This document shows, piece by piece, positions 24,768 through 39,485 of a DNA stretch of 64,000 nt. The notes under the pieces were generated by a model, which worked only from the letters and a program-made list of their open reading frames with translations, was not told the DNA's origin and searched no databases. The DNA lies in the NCBI GenBank assembly GCA_026168455.1, contig CM047425.1:84881580-84945579 (forward strand), written 5' to 3'. This DNA is from Theocolax elegans. Its lineage: Eukaryota; Arthropoda; Insecta; Hymenoptera; Cerocephalidae. The translations under genes and the position numbers were made by a program. How positions within the stretch are numbered: position 1 is the first letter of the stretch; each line of letters starts with the position of its first letter.

Positions 24768-25218
24768 AAAAATCAAGGTTTTAATAAAAAAAGAATTTGG
24801 TAAGACCATACTGAACAGTATAAGCAGTAGATCTGGCATAAGAATGCGGAGAAATAAAACAATCAATAGATAAATATTTATTGAAACGAAAGTTTGATTA
24901 TAAATTAGTAAGTATTTTAATTTTCATTTAAATTTATTACTAATAAATGTAGAGGTATGCTAACTAGTGTGATCTACTGTAAATATTTATGAAAATATTT
25001 TACATAAAAATAAAAGAATCTGTAATAATTAAATTAAAATAGTTTAGCATATTTGAGTTATTATGAAAATGAGGAGCACCCAATACCGTGAATTTTGGTA
25101 AACCACAAGAAAATACCGCGTGATAAGTGAGGTTTGAGTTTTTGAAGTTAACCGCTGATGGCGTCGTCCCTCTCGGTTTTGGTAACGACGAGCTCGGCAT
25201 TATTAGCGTGATTACCGA

Positions 25219-25338
25219 GATATACGAGTAAGTGTAGGAGGCATTCTGGATTGCGTCGAGTTCAGTATCCAAACCACCCCTGGTGGCGTCTGGCTCCTGC
25301 TGATTCTTCTCCCTTGCGTCTACTTTCGCCCCGCTCAT
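25219..25338 (-). CDS. Possible short coding exon upstream of Hand
   Basis: A minus-strand frame opens MSGAKVDAREKNQQEPDATR, continues GGLDTELDAIQNASYTYSYI and meets a GTAATC donor-like site near 25218. Composition is protein-like, with few Phe/Ile/Asn/Lys runs. No partner exon found and no family recognised. The same patch could be a conserved non-coding island. Confidence 0.2.
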
Positions 25339-25339
25339 A

Positions 25340-25510
25340 GATATGTGCTTTCGATTATCGCGATTATAACTTAATAGATAACGCCCCTAAGTCAAAGGTA
25401 TAAATGCCGACTTTATCTGTTTGGGCTCTTCCGCCTTTCTCTTCATGTATCTGGTTTGAGTTTCCACATTTTATGTGTACCACCAATTATGTATCCATCA
25501 ATCAAGTGTA
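25340..25510. promoter_or_regulatory. Candidate GATA/Tinman-type enhancer upstream of Hand
   Basis: Within 170 bp I count several GATA-type sites (AGATAAAG, TTATCT, CGATAATC in minus or plus sense) and a TCAAGTG matching the Tinman/Nkx2-5 consensus TNAAGTG. In Drosophila Hand is driven by GATA factors and Tinman in heart and blood cells. The site lies 1.8-1.9 kb upstream of the Hand start. GATA-like matches are frequent in AT-rich DNA, so this is a weak call. Confidence 0.25.
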
Positions 25511-27116
25511 TAGCTTTTCAATTTACTTTTAAAACTAAACAATGATCGTAAGATAAAGCGTGGCTAGATAACATGTATTTTCATTCTAGGTGTAACTATA
25601 GGTTTAAGAGGTTTTCAATAATTTCATCTAAACTTCATCTACCTGTTATAGAAAATAGAACTGTAACATAGGCGACAATTAGGCTTGTCACTTTTATGAT
25701 TTTATTTTAAGTCTATACCCTGATATTACTATAAAAAAAGAATTATTTGCTTTTGAGTCACAAAGGAAAATGTATCGATTTAACCAGAATCTTTAAAAAT
25801 AACCCAAGCTCGACGAACACGATTCAATAATTTCGATTGACTCCTCCATGATGATCTTTATTCGAATATGTACAAGATTAAGAAGAGTAACGTATCTATT
25901 TTCAGTATATAAGCTCAATAAGAAAATATTATTAATTATTACAAACATTTTATAAGTTAGACTTTATCTAGACTTTACGTAGCAATTTAATAAAAGTCTG
26001 AGATAATTATGGTAACTAGACTACATTTATATTTTAGCTAGGCTTTTTCACGATTATACAAATAATTTTAGCTTACAATTGTTATATTAATTTGTAATAA
26101 AGATGAAAATAATAAGAAATATAATTGGTTAAAATGAACGAGTTTTTATTTAAAGGAAAAAATGTTCCATTACTATTGAATCAATTAAAGTATTGAATAC
26201 AACAGCATTAATAGCATCGGTCCATAAAACAAAAAGAAGAATCGAGGAATAATTCGACAAGTTATTTACATATTTACCCACAGAATTTCCATGTTTCTCC
26301 GCCCAAAAGCCACTGGCAATCATAAGCGGCTGATGTACGTGCCGCAAAAGAGATCAAAGAAAAGCGAGCATATATTAGTGGATATGTACATAAGTGCGGT
26401 TCTTCATTCTCCAGGCGGTCTATATTCCGATAAGCTTTCCTTTTTCGAGGAGGCAGTAGAGCTTATAGGTACTCGTATAGCTTCTCGTCCTTTGACAAAT
26501 ATCCCATGACTACTCCCACGCGCTCACCAGACAAATTACCTCGGCGGATCAAGGGGAAACAAAGTTTTTTTCCCGCGCGACTCATCGGGATATCGTGTAT
26601 TTTCAAATTTTTCTATACGCGCATCCCTGAGATTCGGTGCATCTCTATACGTAGAATATTGCTAGTCTGTTACGTCTGGTTTATTTCGTTTGTTTCGAGT
26701 CTCATCGCTTATTACGTGCCTTTTTATCAAAGAATATCTTCGAATCTATTCTCCATAGACTCGTTAGTCAAAGCTTATTTTAATACCTTTTTTTCACAAA
26801 ACTGTCTCTAATTTTATTGCACTTATACTTACACTGAATTCATATTCATGATAATGATAAGAAATAGACTTTTCAATCTCCAAAAAATAAAAAGATTGAT
26901 TTATACATTTATAGACTACAATGAAGATTTACATAGATTTAACAATTATTTAAGTCACACTATTTACTTAAACATAACGTTCTTAATCTTTATTATATAC
27001 TATTTAATTAAAAGTTCGATTTTTTTATATTGACTGACAATATGTAAATACAAAATAAAATTAATAACTTCATTGATATTATAATCAGGCATTTATTATT
27101 ACAATCATTGTTTCTC

Positions 27117-27772
27117 ACAAGGGAATTACATGACCTCCGGGAAATGAATCTTATCCTAACTTTGGTATGTCTTTTGTAATATGAAAATATGAAGAAAGCT
27201 GAGTTATTGTTGTCCAATGGCCACTGTGATGAAAGTTATTCGACATCTAATAATAATAATTTCAATGAAAATTATACTTCCAACTTAATTGCTTATAACT
27301 CCGAAACAAATAAAGATAAACAATCGAACCAAAATCCAGAAGAAAGTTGAGTTCTAGTAGATATAACTTTAAAAAAAGAAGCTTACATTGCTCAATATGG
27401 AGCAAAGTTATGAAGAAAATAAGAAATAAAGAATTTTAGGCTAAAAGAAATAATAAATATTTCATATTAAATTTTGGTTAAAATTTCTTCTACTTTTTAT
27501 TTTCTTGATAACTTTGCTCTAAATTGAGCAATGTAAGCTTCATTTTTTTAAATTGTATCTACTTGTTTGGGTGTCTATCTGTATTTGTTTCGGAGTTATA
27601 AGCGATTAAATTGGAAATAATTTTTATTGAAATTATTATTAGATGTCGAATAACTTTCGTCAATGTGGCCATCGGCAAGCAATAACTTGATTTTCTTCAT
27701 ATTTCTACATTACAAAAGATATACCAAAGTGAGGATAAGATCCGTTTCTTGGAGGTCATGTACTACCCTTGT
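27117..27772. mobile_element. Foldback element, ACAAGGG-type ends
   Basis: Left end ACAAGGGAATTACATGACCT, right end in reverse complement ACAAGGGTAGTACATGACCT. About 656 bp with arms near 310 bp that pair almost throughout; boxes ATGTCGAATAACTTTC and GCTTACATTGCTCAAT appear on both arms. No transposase. Shares end sequence and box order with 16020-16255 and more distantly with 13672-14293, so this is a multi-copy family. Confidence 0.7.
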
Positions 27773-30054
27773 CAGAATATTTTCTGTATAAATTTTTACA
27801 ATATACAGAATATAATAAATTAGTTATATATTTTCAGTCTTACTGAAAAAATAACTTCAAATATCTGTATATTTTTCAAATTTTTAATACTAAATCTTTT
27901 TAATATTTAAATGGACATTTTGTAATAATCGATTAATAAATATTTAAACAAAAGCACTAAGCAAGCAAAATTTATTCTGCTCGAATTAAGTCAATCCATG
28001 TATTGAAATCTTTACGTACATAGATACGATATTATACGTATTGTCCTTTCGAATATGATTTGATGCGAAATAAAAGTATAACTACATATATAATACTTTC
28101 TGTAAATATTTATACAGTAAAAAAACATTGAGTATTTTATAAAAATTAAAAAATTTAATATTTTTTTTTCAAATTAAGTCGATGATCTTTAATAACAACT
28201 ATCATCGTCTTTACAAATATATATAATAATTATAAATCCGTTGCCTTAATTTTGACTCATTAATATTGACGAATTATCGCAAATATAGATAGAATGCATT
28301 GCTATAATATGATTAGCGTTACAAATAGTGTATGTTTTTAGACGAGTTCGTTAAAAATATGAAAAGAGAGAGAAAAAGGAAAAGAAAAAGAAGGGTAGAA
28401 TATATACCGGTATACATATATACCAGGGGCCATGTGGCTTTTACGAGATATCAAATCGTAGTGAGCGGTGTACGCCTTACCGCCTCCTAAATATAGTTTA
28501 TCGCGTTACCGGGTATTAATGGAACTTCTATAGAAACGTCAAACTCCACTAGAAAATTCGTACATCGAGTTCACGCCTAAAACGCTTCGCTAACTCGCGT
28601 TTCTCGCGTTAACTTTTATTAACGCGTTTGTAATTTTGAGTAACTTGCCAAATTACACGTACATCTATTGAGTCATTGGACGATTTATCTTCGCGTAACC
28701 TTAACCAACAAAACATTATTTTATTTTTTTCATCTGACTTTTTAAATAATTAATAATATTCATTAATTTTTAATATTTGAAATAATGCTACGTCAATGTA
28801 AATTTAAATCACGTATATTTAAGCATTTCATTTTAATATTTTTAAAAGTAAAATCCAGCAAATATTAATTTTATTGTAAATTATATATAATAGATAATTA
28901 CTGTATTTTATTTTATATATAATCCAATACATAAACATATATTAAATAATACCTTTTGCGTGATTGTAAAATATGGTATAAACAGGCATGATCGATTATG
29001 TGCATAATTCTATCATAGTGATGATATAAAGATGCAAATATAAATTAATTGGCAACGTTATACCGCATACTTTTTTTTAGAAATTAGTTATTAGTTATAT
29101 ATTTTAAAAAAAGTAATATAAATATAATATCATTGTAAAACAAAATTTAATTTTTAATTTTCATTCATCGTTTTTGCACCTTATTCTTTTGTTATCCTAC
29201 TTCTCTTATAACACGATAGAAAATAACATTTTGTAATAAGCTGCGTAACTGTAAATAAAACATTTATAAATTTTGTTTTGGTACAGTCTTCAATTAATTT
29301 AAAATTTTTTTCTCTTGCGTTTTAATTTAATTCTATTACTCAAAGTATAATAATAGTCACGTACACTAAAAAATAAACGCTTAAGCGACGGTCGATTTGT
29401 ACTGATCGGTGTAATCGTTTACGGAAGCGAAAGCACCTATGGTAAGTATATATACGTAGGAAGAAAAAAAAGACACGCAGACACCCGGTCCTCGTTTAAC
29501 TAACTAGACTTTTTTATCGTGCACTCGACCTCTTAGATAAGCAATAGGAAAGAGCTTGCGATTAATCAAGAGCGAACATCCTCGAGACGAGCGGAAGGAA
29601 GTAGTAATGGCAGGTGGATTCGGTGCATGTGCCACAGCATTCACATTTTCTTTCTTTACTCTTGATCTATCAAGCCTACTCCTTTGTCTAGACAGATGCA
29701 CACATGAAGTGTATTTAATATTACAATAAATAATAATTTTATAACTTTCTTTGTTATAATATGGTTTTTTAATCTTTTTATATTTTTAATTATAATAATT
29801 GTTAAAAAAATATATCACTATAGCAGCGCTGCAAGTAGTGTCAGATGTATAGTAAAAATTAAATTGCGTTTACTCAAGTCAGCACTTTTGCCGCCGATGT
29901 ATTTTTTTCATTGGCTTTTAAAAGGCTGACAGAAGCCTATGTCTTGCAGTTCGGTCAAGTATGAGTTATTTATTATTAATAATTTCTTACAATAAAATTA
30001 CATCACTATTTCTATACGCGTAATACCTCAATGGTATTTATGATTTTTGCTATA

Positions 30055-30449
30055 TAGGGGAGGACGGGTCTAAGTTGACCACGGGGCTAATTTGACCTTG
30101 TGGAATATTTTCACGCAGAATGAATATATTATGTATAATAAATTATGTAAAATTGAGAAAATAAATAAAAATTTTTATAAGTTTGGAAAACGCATGTTAA
30201 AAGATAGGGTAACTTAGCCCCAAGAATTGAGCAAATTAGCCCTAGCCTCGGGGCTAAGTTGCCCAAAACGATTTTTTTTCAACTTCGGTATAGATTTTTT
30301 ATTTTTAAATGTTTACATTCGGAAAAAATCAGGTAAGTAATAAAGATGTGGAACTTGGTTCTTGTCTATGTATAATGTAAAAATAATTAAAATTCGCTGA
30401 GAAAAAATTTTTAAAAAAAAAATGGTCAAATTAGCCCCGTCCTCCCCTA
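30055..30449. mobile_element. TA-flanked MITE with TAGGGGAGGACGGG ends
   Basis: Perfect terminal inverted repeat TAGGGGAGGACGGG / CCCGTCCTCCCCTA, flanked by TA on both sides (30053-30054 and 30450-30451), the target used by Tc1/mariner-type elements. Inner subterminal copies of GGGGCTAA(G/T)TTG point both ways. About 395 bp, no ORF. Confidence 0.7.
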
Positions 30450-32513
30450 TACATATTGATTTTGTGCTACATAGTGTTGTATTATAATTTACAAAATATA
30501 ATATGTAAACAAAATGTAAAATTCCTTGTAATAAGTAATTAGATAATAATTATTATTTAGCATTTGTCCGTAAATTTGTATATATAAAGGTGATAATTAT
30601 TAACTTATGCATATTTGTGCTTGAGTAAATAAGGATGCAATGGTCTTAATTGTTTAGATGTTGAATGTATGACTAAATAATTTATAGGTACTAAATGTGT
30701 CAGTGTAGTTCAAGTGTAGCATTCTGATGCTTCCGGAACTCGCCCGGGTTTAGCGAGAAGAGACGTTTTATGGATTTTCCTGTCCGCCTATCTTGCTCCG
30801 AAGTTACATTTTACTGCTAACATAATAAACCTTTTTTTTTAAGTCTCTAAACTAGGGTTATGTAGTTAGCAGTCGGTAGCGCGCCATCATTAAATATCGA
30901 TATGTATCAACATCCGCAGTGATCTTACGCTAAAACACTGTTATTTAATACATTTCCACGGGTCAGTTTATTTCCTTTCTATATTTATACATCTATTATC
31001 ATTTACGTATACGACATTATTTAATTCAACCTTATTTATTGTCCACATTGTTAAATTTATTCACTTTAGTTGCTCCACATACTTAATTAAAAACATATAC
31101 ACAATATAATATTTCTTAATTTTTTTTTAATTTAAGCACTATTGAATGATTACCCTATTTTGATTATTTAAAAGGTTTATTCCAAGAATTAGTGAACAAA
31201 AATATTTATGTATATAAATTTATTTATATATGTTGCACTGATATATATTTGTCCTTCAAATTTGACTAACTTAAATTTAGAAAATGTATATACTTGTAAA
31301 TGTATACTACTAGAAAATGTATATATAAAACTGCAGGAATACTTTTTACGTATGTGGAAATCCTAAATTAATTATACATTACAAAAACGAAGTTTTTACA
31401 ACTATAATTTACACTTAATAAAGTGTAAATCATGACTTGAAATTTTTAAGTTTATTAAAGTTACACATTGATTAAATCAATTTGCTTTTGTACAATTCAG
31501 TAATAGCAATTTAGTAAATAGTAAATTAAAACTTAAGTAATATTTTAAATATATTATATGCAAAAATCAAAGCCGATTTAACCTTAAGATTCAAGGAAAT
31601 CAGCATGACAATTAAACGAACGACTGATTACAGAATAACATGCGCAAACGTGTTTACAGTGCTGTGGGTAATAGTTCCTATTATAGAACAAGACTTATGG
31701 AATCTTAATTACAATACGAGTAATATAATTTTCTAAATATTTCTGAAAACAAAAGCTGAATGTTAATAAAAAATGAAAAATTATTCAGTTTTACAAACAA
31801 ATTTTCGATTAATCTATATATTTATTGCCATCGTTTTGAACGCTTTGATATTGTGGAGATTCGTTGGTACCAATAGTGTAGATTTAAGTTGTTTTACCGC
31901 AATTAATAATTATTATAATAGTAAGCTTTTATTGCTACTCTTTATACGTTAGCATATGTAAACTGAAATTAGTATTATTTACTTGAAATGGGATGGCATG
32001 AAAGCGCCTGAAACATCAGCAATAAATAGTTATAATATCAGAAAATTGGTTCGTGGAGATAAATAATTCTCCATTCTTTAATATAATATATACCATTAAA
32101 TGACAAATTCAACTATACTCAAAAACTGAATATTGCTTCGAACTTAAAAAAAAGCATTTATTATTTATACATGTGAAAAAGTTTAAGGGGCCATAAGTGT
32201 TGAAGTTTTGTGAAACGTAAAAATCTTTACTTCTCCTTAAGTTTTAATCATGACTATTCATTTAAAAAATATGTGGGAAACGAAGGGAAAAAAACTACAA
32301 TAACCCATCATAGTTTTATGTTGAATATTCAGAGTATACATATCTCCATAATGTACATACAAATTTTTCGGTATACATTATAGATATAGCTACAATGCAT
32401 TTTATAGGCATTCTACTTTATGCAAAAATGTATATAAATGTACAAAAACAAACTAAAAGAAATGTAATTTAATCAAAAACAGTTTTGTGTTGTTCCGTAA
32501 ATCAGTTTATTAT

Positions 32514-32575
32514 ATATAGATATATATATATATATATATATGCATTCACTGTTTGGTCATCTATATATATATATA
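32514..32575. repeat. (TA)n microsatellite with a duplicated tail
   Basis: Two runs of alternating TA (about 30 and 16 bp) each followed by a GTTTGGTC motif. Simple repeat; no function inferred. Confidence 0.7.
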
Positions 32576-35500
32576 ATGTTTGGTCGCTCTTTTGGTTACT
32601 ACTTGAAACTCCAAACTAAAGTGACTTCGTATTTATTCCGATACAATATAAAAATATGTATTTGAAATATTATTTAAATAATTATACTCAATATGCAATT
32701 TAAATAAGTTGACAATTTAGTATTTATCTGTATATAAAAAAATTTAAATTAATTAGTTAGTTTTTTTTAATTCTAAATTTAATACCTGCATAATATTATG
32801 TTCAATTACAAATAAATCTTTATTTATTAAACGCTATATCAAATATGAAATAAATTTAGATATTGCAAATTAAATATCAAAGATAATTTAGTTTATTAAC
32901 GTTTACATGATTAGCTAGAAAAAGATTTGTCAAAGTCAAAAAAAGATATATTGTTTCATTGGACTGTAATTAGATACCTATTAGTCCGAAAATTAACATG
33001 ATTAATTATTATTTTTCAATAATCTTATTATACGTACAAAGGACGAGCAATATTGTTTCACATACGTATTTTTTACACAAATAAATAAATAAAATACTCT
33101 CCTGTTGTAGTATAAAGTTTTTGGAATCACAAAATATAAATTTTTATTAAATATTTATCTTAACCTATCGTTTTATGCACTTAAGTACCAACGGTCCTCA
33201 TTTTTTCAAAAAGAGCTTCGAGTAAATAAATATTTAAAATATCTAACTTATCTATAACATACTCATCCTTTCAACTGATACTCAAGAAACTTCTGAAATT
33301 TAAATTGTAATGGCAAATGGATAAAAAATGTAAATCAATCGAATGAAACAATCGGGCATTTACAATAAGCTCTCGAGTGGTGGAATAAGCATAGTGATAT
33401 CCCTTCTTTCGTGAAATTCGGCTCTCGAGAGCGAGAAAATATGGGTTTTTCGTCCGTCGGAGAAAGGCGGCGCAGAAGAGAAAAGTTCGATGCGCTGGGC
33501 CGTTCCAATGGCGCCAGTGTCAATCTCTGGGTTTTGCCGGCGATCCTCCACGGGACAATTTACGATGTCCCGAGTATATCGTTTCTCACGCACGCGAGTA
33601 CAAGACTCGCGTGTAGGTAGCCAAGGCCTCGGAGCTTTCTCATGTGCAAGCACTTGAGTCTCCGGACCTCCTCTTCGTATTTCACACTTGCTGTCTTTCG
33701 TTTTTTTCCTTTTTCTCAAAGATCCCTTCGAGTTTTTGTTCTTTTCGCGCTTATATCATTCGAAATCAATTATATGCGAATACGACATTTGGCAAGAATT
33801 CGTTGATAATTTTTGTGAAAAAAAATTATGCTCGCTCGTATTTAATCGTATGGGAAAAGTAAAAGTGTTGAGTGTATGACGCATTTCGTAAAAATAATTT
33901 AACCTTATCGGAATGTGCGACAATTATAGATATATAGTATAAGTGTAAGAGAAAGTGGAAAAACTTTTTAATATTTTTTCCTTTACCATGTAATTGATTA
34001 CTTTATAAAATTGGTCAAATTTAAGTAAATTTTCACGAAATGTCTTAAAAAATTTAAATTATATTATGGTGTATTAAAAAATATTGACATTAAAATAACT
34101 TTGAGTCAATCTACAATTTCTCATCTACATTTTATTATTTTTTTATACAAGCTATTCAAATATCTAATTTTAATACACTTGTTATTATATACTTATGTTA
34201 CGCAAATTTACGGAAAAAATTGAAATCATCATTAAATACTATATATATGTATAACACTTGCATAGGTGACTGTTTCATTCTCATGAATGAAAAGATATTT
34301 AATCTAAATGTATAGTAAAAGACTAAAGGTATGAAAATGACAATTCAACAAAATATTCTGATTTTAATTACTATAGATAAACAGATATTACGATAATGAA
34401 ATGCGCAATTAGGCTTCAAAATTTTTAATTCCCTAATAACTTTAGTAAAATATGTTGGAACCCTTAGTGATACGTAATTAGACTGCAGTAGTCTACCCTA
34501 CGATGTCTACATACAGTAGGTCCGCAAATTTTCATTGTACGATCTAGGGGGTAAGCACATGTTGAGCATGGTGGTCACCGACATCCTTGACGAGAGAAAG
34601 GAAAATGAAGGATCGAGGTACACGAATTTCTCTATGTAGCCGCAGATGCCAATAGCTCGAGTAAAATCGAAGAGGAAGAAGGATCGATCCTCTGTTACTT
34701 ACGGTGGCAGGAGGCATCGATGAAGAATATTGCGCTATATGGTTCCAGACGCAAGGCGACACCATCAGCAGGCTTCGTGTTTTGAAACCCGAACCGTCTG
34801 ATGCGCAGCGCCGCTCGTAAAATCCTAGGACAAGCTAAGTATTTCGTGATGCCTAGACATACCTACGTAAATTATCCATATTTTTCGGCTTTTACATTTT
34901 CGATTTTTTGATAATAGATACGAACAAGATACAGAGTTGAAGATTTTCGACTTTAAGTTAAATACAAATAGTTGAATATATATTAAATATACATATTATT
35001 AAAGATGTTTTTATTACAAATATAAAAGAGATAAGTTTCTATTCTATTTGTAATTTAAAAGTCAGAGAAATTTTTATAAATATAAATAATTTTAATATTT
35101 TAATATATTTGATACCATGGTTATAGATAGTATATATAAAGTGATTTTTTCAGACCAAATGTGACATATGCATCGGGTGTTAAAGACAAATGAAATTATA
35201 TACGTGTTATTATTATACGTGTACAAGTTTTAATTATTTGTTATCTTTTTTTCACGTATTTCAATTGCAGTGAGAAAGCTAGACACTATAATCCGGTAGT
35301 TTGTAAATAAAAAAGTTACAATTAAACGCAATTTTCTAATTTCTCTTTCTGTGATATTTAAATTGGAACAAATAAATGTCCTACTCTTTTATCGATATAT
35401 ATTTTTTCATTCAACAAAAGATTTTTACAACTACTTTTTATATTTATATATTTTGATATACAAATAGAAGTACACCTTTAAAAAAATGTCCGATACTGTT

Positions 35501-38500
35501 AATTTTGCGGATGTATTGAGTAAGTATACCTAGGACGAGGGTTGGAAAGTTAATGTCAGACAACACCGTATGAAAGTGCAGAAGGAAAGAAAGAAAATGA
35601 TAGACTCGGCAACCCTCGCACCGCGGGGTGTCACGCATTCATTTGCTCAATTGCACGAGAGGGAAGCGGAAAGTGAGACGGTTTGTTCATTCGCTTGCTT
35701 TCGTTGTCTTCTAAATATGATTAGATTTTACGGGTGTATCAAATTAACCACTACTTAACTATTATCTACCGGTGTAGAGTAAAACACGCAATGTCTATCT
35801 TTTGTAATGCAACATTATGCAATACCTAAATTGCACTAATACATATTTTGTATTATTGAATAGGTGACTTCGGTGGTATCGTTTTTAGAGTCTTAACATG
35901 CCTGATTAATTTAAAAATAATAAAATGTTGATTAACGTTAGCAATATCATTAAAATAAGGATTAAAATTTTTACATTACAAAGTAAATTTAAAGCTTATA
36001 TTTAAACCACAGGATGTCATTATACTCGTAATCCCCTTACTAACGCGTAAACCGAAAGTCAAGAATGAAATGAATAATGGAATAAAAATAATGGAAAACG
36101 ATATCGTGCCCAATTTATAATGAGATGCATTTGGGGTCGGAAATCGAGTTGTCACACAGCGCGGTCTCGCTATTTTATTACATTTTTATTGTGCCCCGTC
36201 GTATGGTGGCATGAAGTTAATTGACTGAACGATCTCCGACTTTATTCAACGCGTTATTCAATAGACGTCGAGAACTTTATCATCTGTATGAATCTGAATA
36301 CGGTATAGCGTGCCATTAGTAGATTACCTTAGATATAAGGGAGTTTCTATTCTATTATTGCCAGTTTGCGTAACCGATATATTTATGATGGCTAGATATC
36401 GCATTATGTCATTATTATTTAAGTGTTTTCTTTATCCTGATTATAGGATGACGTCTCTATTTTGTCGAATGGTGATAGATTTTTATATTATTAATTCATT
36501 ATAATTATTGTACGAGTGTATGTATACAGTTTAATGTTATACGGTATGCAATTTGTTTACTACAATTTCATACAGCTGTATGATCGGCGTGATTAGTTTA
36601 AGTTGCTTTTTAGATATTTTTCTTTTCTAATTTGTGAATTAGAAACTCTTTTATTTTTAGAATATAGTATAAAGTCAATGAATATACTTATGTCAATATT
36701 GAATATCGAAATAAAAGACTTATTGTCCTTTACTTCACTGTCTCTTAAAAACACGACAGAAAGATCATAAATCATACTAAAATTGAAATATAAAAGGTGA
36801 TCAATAAATATGTATATATAGCCATTTTTAATAAAGGTAATAATGCCATTCTTATGGACCTTCAAAGAAAAATGACCTTCTATTTTAAACCTGTAGAAAA
36901 ATACACATTGCTCTCGCTGCATTATACTATCTTAAAGATAAGTGCTGAGCGTATACATTGGCTTTCCACATCTGATGTTTTATACATCTTTGTTTGTAGA
37001 AAAGTATGAAAAGTATTTTCTTTTTATGTTAAACTTCATACATATCATCTGTATTATAACACATTAGCAATTGTATAATATCTTTGTTAAAATACTTTCT
37101 TTAAAATTATCTCAGCTTAAACTATCTTCTGTAATATAACACTTTCATTAAATTTCATATAATTTAGTTATTAATTAAATCCAAGTGTACTCAGGGTTTT
37201 AAAAAATAAAAAATTAATTGCAGTCACTAATTAAAAATGTAAATATGTTATTACATTAATCAAGTTGAAAAATTGATAATACTGTTTAACCCAATAACTG
37301 TCATCATAAATGATCAAATGAAGATAAACAAATCCCATGTTATCTTTCTCTTCCCACGAAAAAATGACCCTTAACTGTAATGACACGTGTGCCCGCGCTG
37401 TTGATTCAATTTTTCATAGGTCGCAATGTGAACTCATTTTCTCCCGATGTATTTAACCCGAATCCCCTTGAGATTTTGCATCCCTCAATTATACACATAG
37501 GAAAATCTGTCGCGCTATCCATGCTTTTGTATGTTTCCTTTACTCTTTCCCGCATTTTTTTCACGAACCCTCGATGAAACAAGTCCGACGTGTGAAAAGG
37601 AAATGTCAGCTACGACGTTATTCCGATGAATTTCTGTCAGTGTATATCTATAGGTATCGATTACCTCTCGTCGGAATGAACGAGCCCGTTGTTACATCTT
37701 TTTTTCCTTACTTTTTGCTGGATCCCTTAATGCTCACGAAATTGATCTGCATCTTGCTTTTTTTGTCTTATTTCCTAGGAAATTTTGGAGATCAGTTTTT
37801 GTTACACAAAGCATGATTTGTTTCTTTTTTATTAAGCTACGTATCCATATAATTATAATTATAATAATAGTTTATTGCGTATATATTTTTTCATATAATA
37901 ATAATCACACCAAATATTATGCTCTTGGATTTGCATAAATCACGATTATTATTACTCATCTTTCGTTACGAGGGTGTATTTTATACTTTTACGGAATATG
38001 CATAATGTATTTGACAATAAAGAAAAATCTACTCAAAGAAATATTAATAGTTTATTAATTATTTGAATATACATAAAAAATAACAATATGTACTACAAAT
38101 TACTCAAATTTTTATCTTAAATCTAATCAATATGCCGTAAAAAATATTTTATATATTTACAATACTAAATATTTACAAATAATCATACATTTATATGTAC
38201 ATACACATTTATGATAAAAATAACAATCAATCTATCTAATTTTATAAACTAAAATACAGTTAATCCTAAGAATACTTATTTAAACAATGCATAAATATAA
38301 TATTTTAACTTAACTGATTTTACTACAGACAACCAAATAACAATATATATAAAGTAAATCTACTCTTTATTATTAAACATTATTTGTGTAAATTGTATGT
38401 GTTTATTATTAAGCTCGTTATATTTATAGATAAAAATATGTATTTGTATTGCGAATTCTACAACAATTTAAGTAACTATAAAGGTCTTGTTTAGAAAAAT

Positions 38501-39485
38501 ACATTTGTGAAAAGCATGATAATTTACATTTATTGCACTTGAACGAAATTTGATATGTTCAAACAAGGTTAATATTCAGAAATTTTATTTTTCAAACTAT
38601 ATTTGCATCTTTGCATTTCACAACCATATTTTGTATTATCTACTCTACAGAAAAAGTGTAGTAAGTATGACTAGATAGTAAGTAGGATTTACTCTTATAA
38701 ATTGTTTTTATTCAGAACAACGCTTTTAAAACACTGAATCTCTGGAGTTAGATTGGAATTATTATGTTTTTAAGATAGTATACTAAAATTTTTAATAAAT
38801 TCCGGAAAAGAAATTTTTGGAGGAATCTGTCCTGTACAATGTTTTAAAAGGCTTAATATAATACAATACTATATTTGATATATTTAATACTGCCATTAGT
38901 AAAATATATTTTTGCATATTTAATTATCTTATATGATATGTTATCACAGGTTTAATTATATACGTAGATACTATAGATTTGTTAAAGAAAATGATTAAAA
39001 AATATATGGCACTAAATTAATAGTACAATAACAATCATAATTTAAAGTAATTATAATGTTAATATTTTTGTTAATTGAAGAATACTACGGTGATAAAATA
39101 ATAATAATAGTTATGATCCTATAATAGTGACAAAATCATAATTAAAAATTTTAAGAGTAATCAACATTTTGTGCAATTCGTACAAGTAATTTACATAGTT
39201 TGATTCATATACAGAAATAGAAGTGAATACACAATGCGAGTGAATTACACGTATATTTTTACACGGACAGTAATTAAATTCTAATTTCAAATCTTGGAGA
39301 TATTTCCTTTTCAAAATGTTTCCAAATTAAATGTAATATTATTTATATACTTTTGAATGTCAATTCTATATAACAAATTAATGATGTAACTTATAATAAA
39401 ATTATGTAATGATGAAATACTATCCCTATATTAAAGTTGTGGCTGATAAAAAATGTCTAATTTGTAAGGTAAGATGAACACGAGG

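Larger units (their letters stand above)
23586..39485. other. Long gene-poor stretch upstream of Hand
   Basis: About 15.9 kb without a gene I can support. It starts with the GC-rich Hand promoter region (23690-23860). It contains foldback elements at 24518, 27117 and a TA-flanked element at 30055, (TA)n tracts near 32514-32575, and several GC-richer islands (25070-25340, 26280-26650, 28430-28640, 29500-29700, 33360-33720, 34540-34810, 35570-35700, 36120-36300) whose frames show no domains. Such islands next to a developmental regulator could be enhancers of Hand; this is inference. Confidence 0.45.

Noticed and set aside
26291..26509. 72-codon plus-strand ORF in a GC-richer island
   Set aside because: Starts with ATG and reads plausibly, but no domain, splice partner or promoter could be found; kept only as part of the gene-poor region.
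33335..33719. Overlapping ORFs on both strands near 33.4-33.7 kb
   Set aside because: Same situation: GC-rich island with Arg-rich translations on both strands and no recognised motif.
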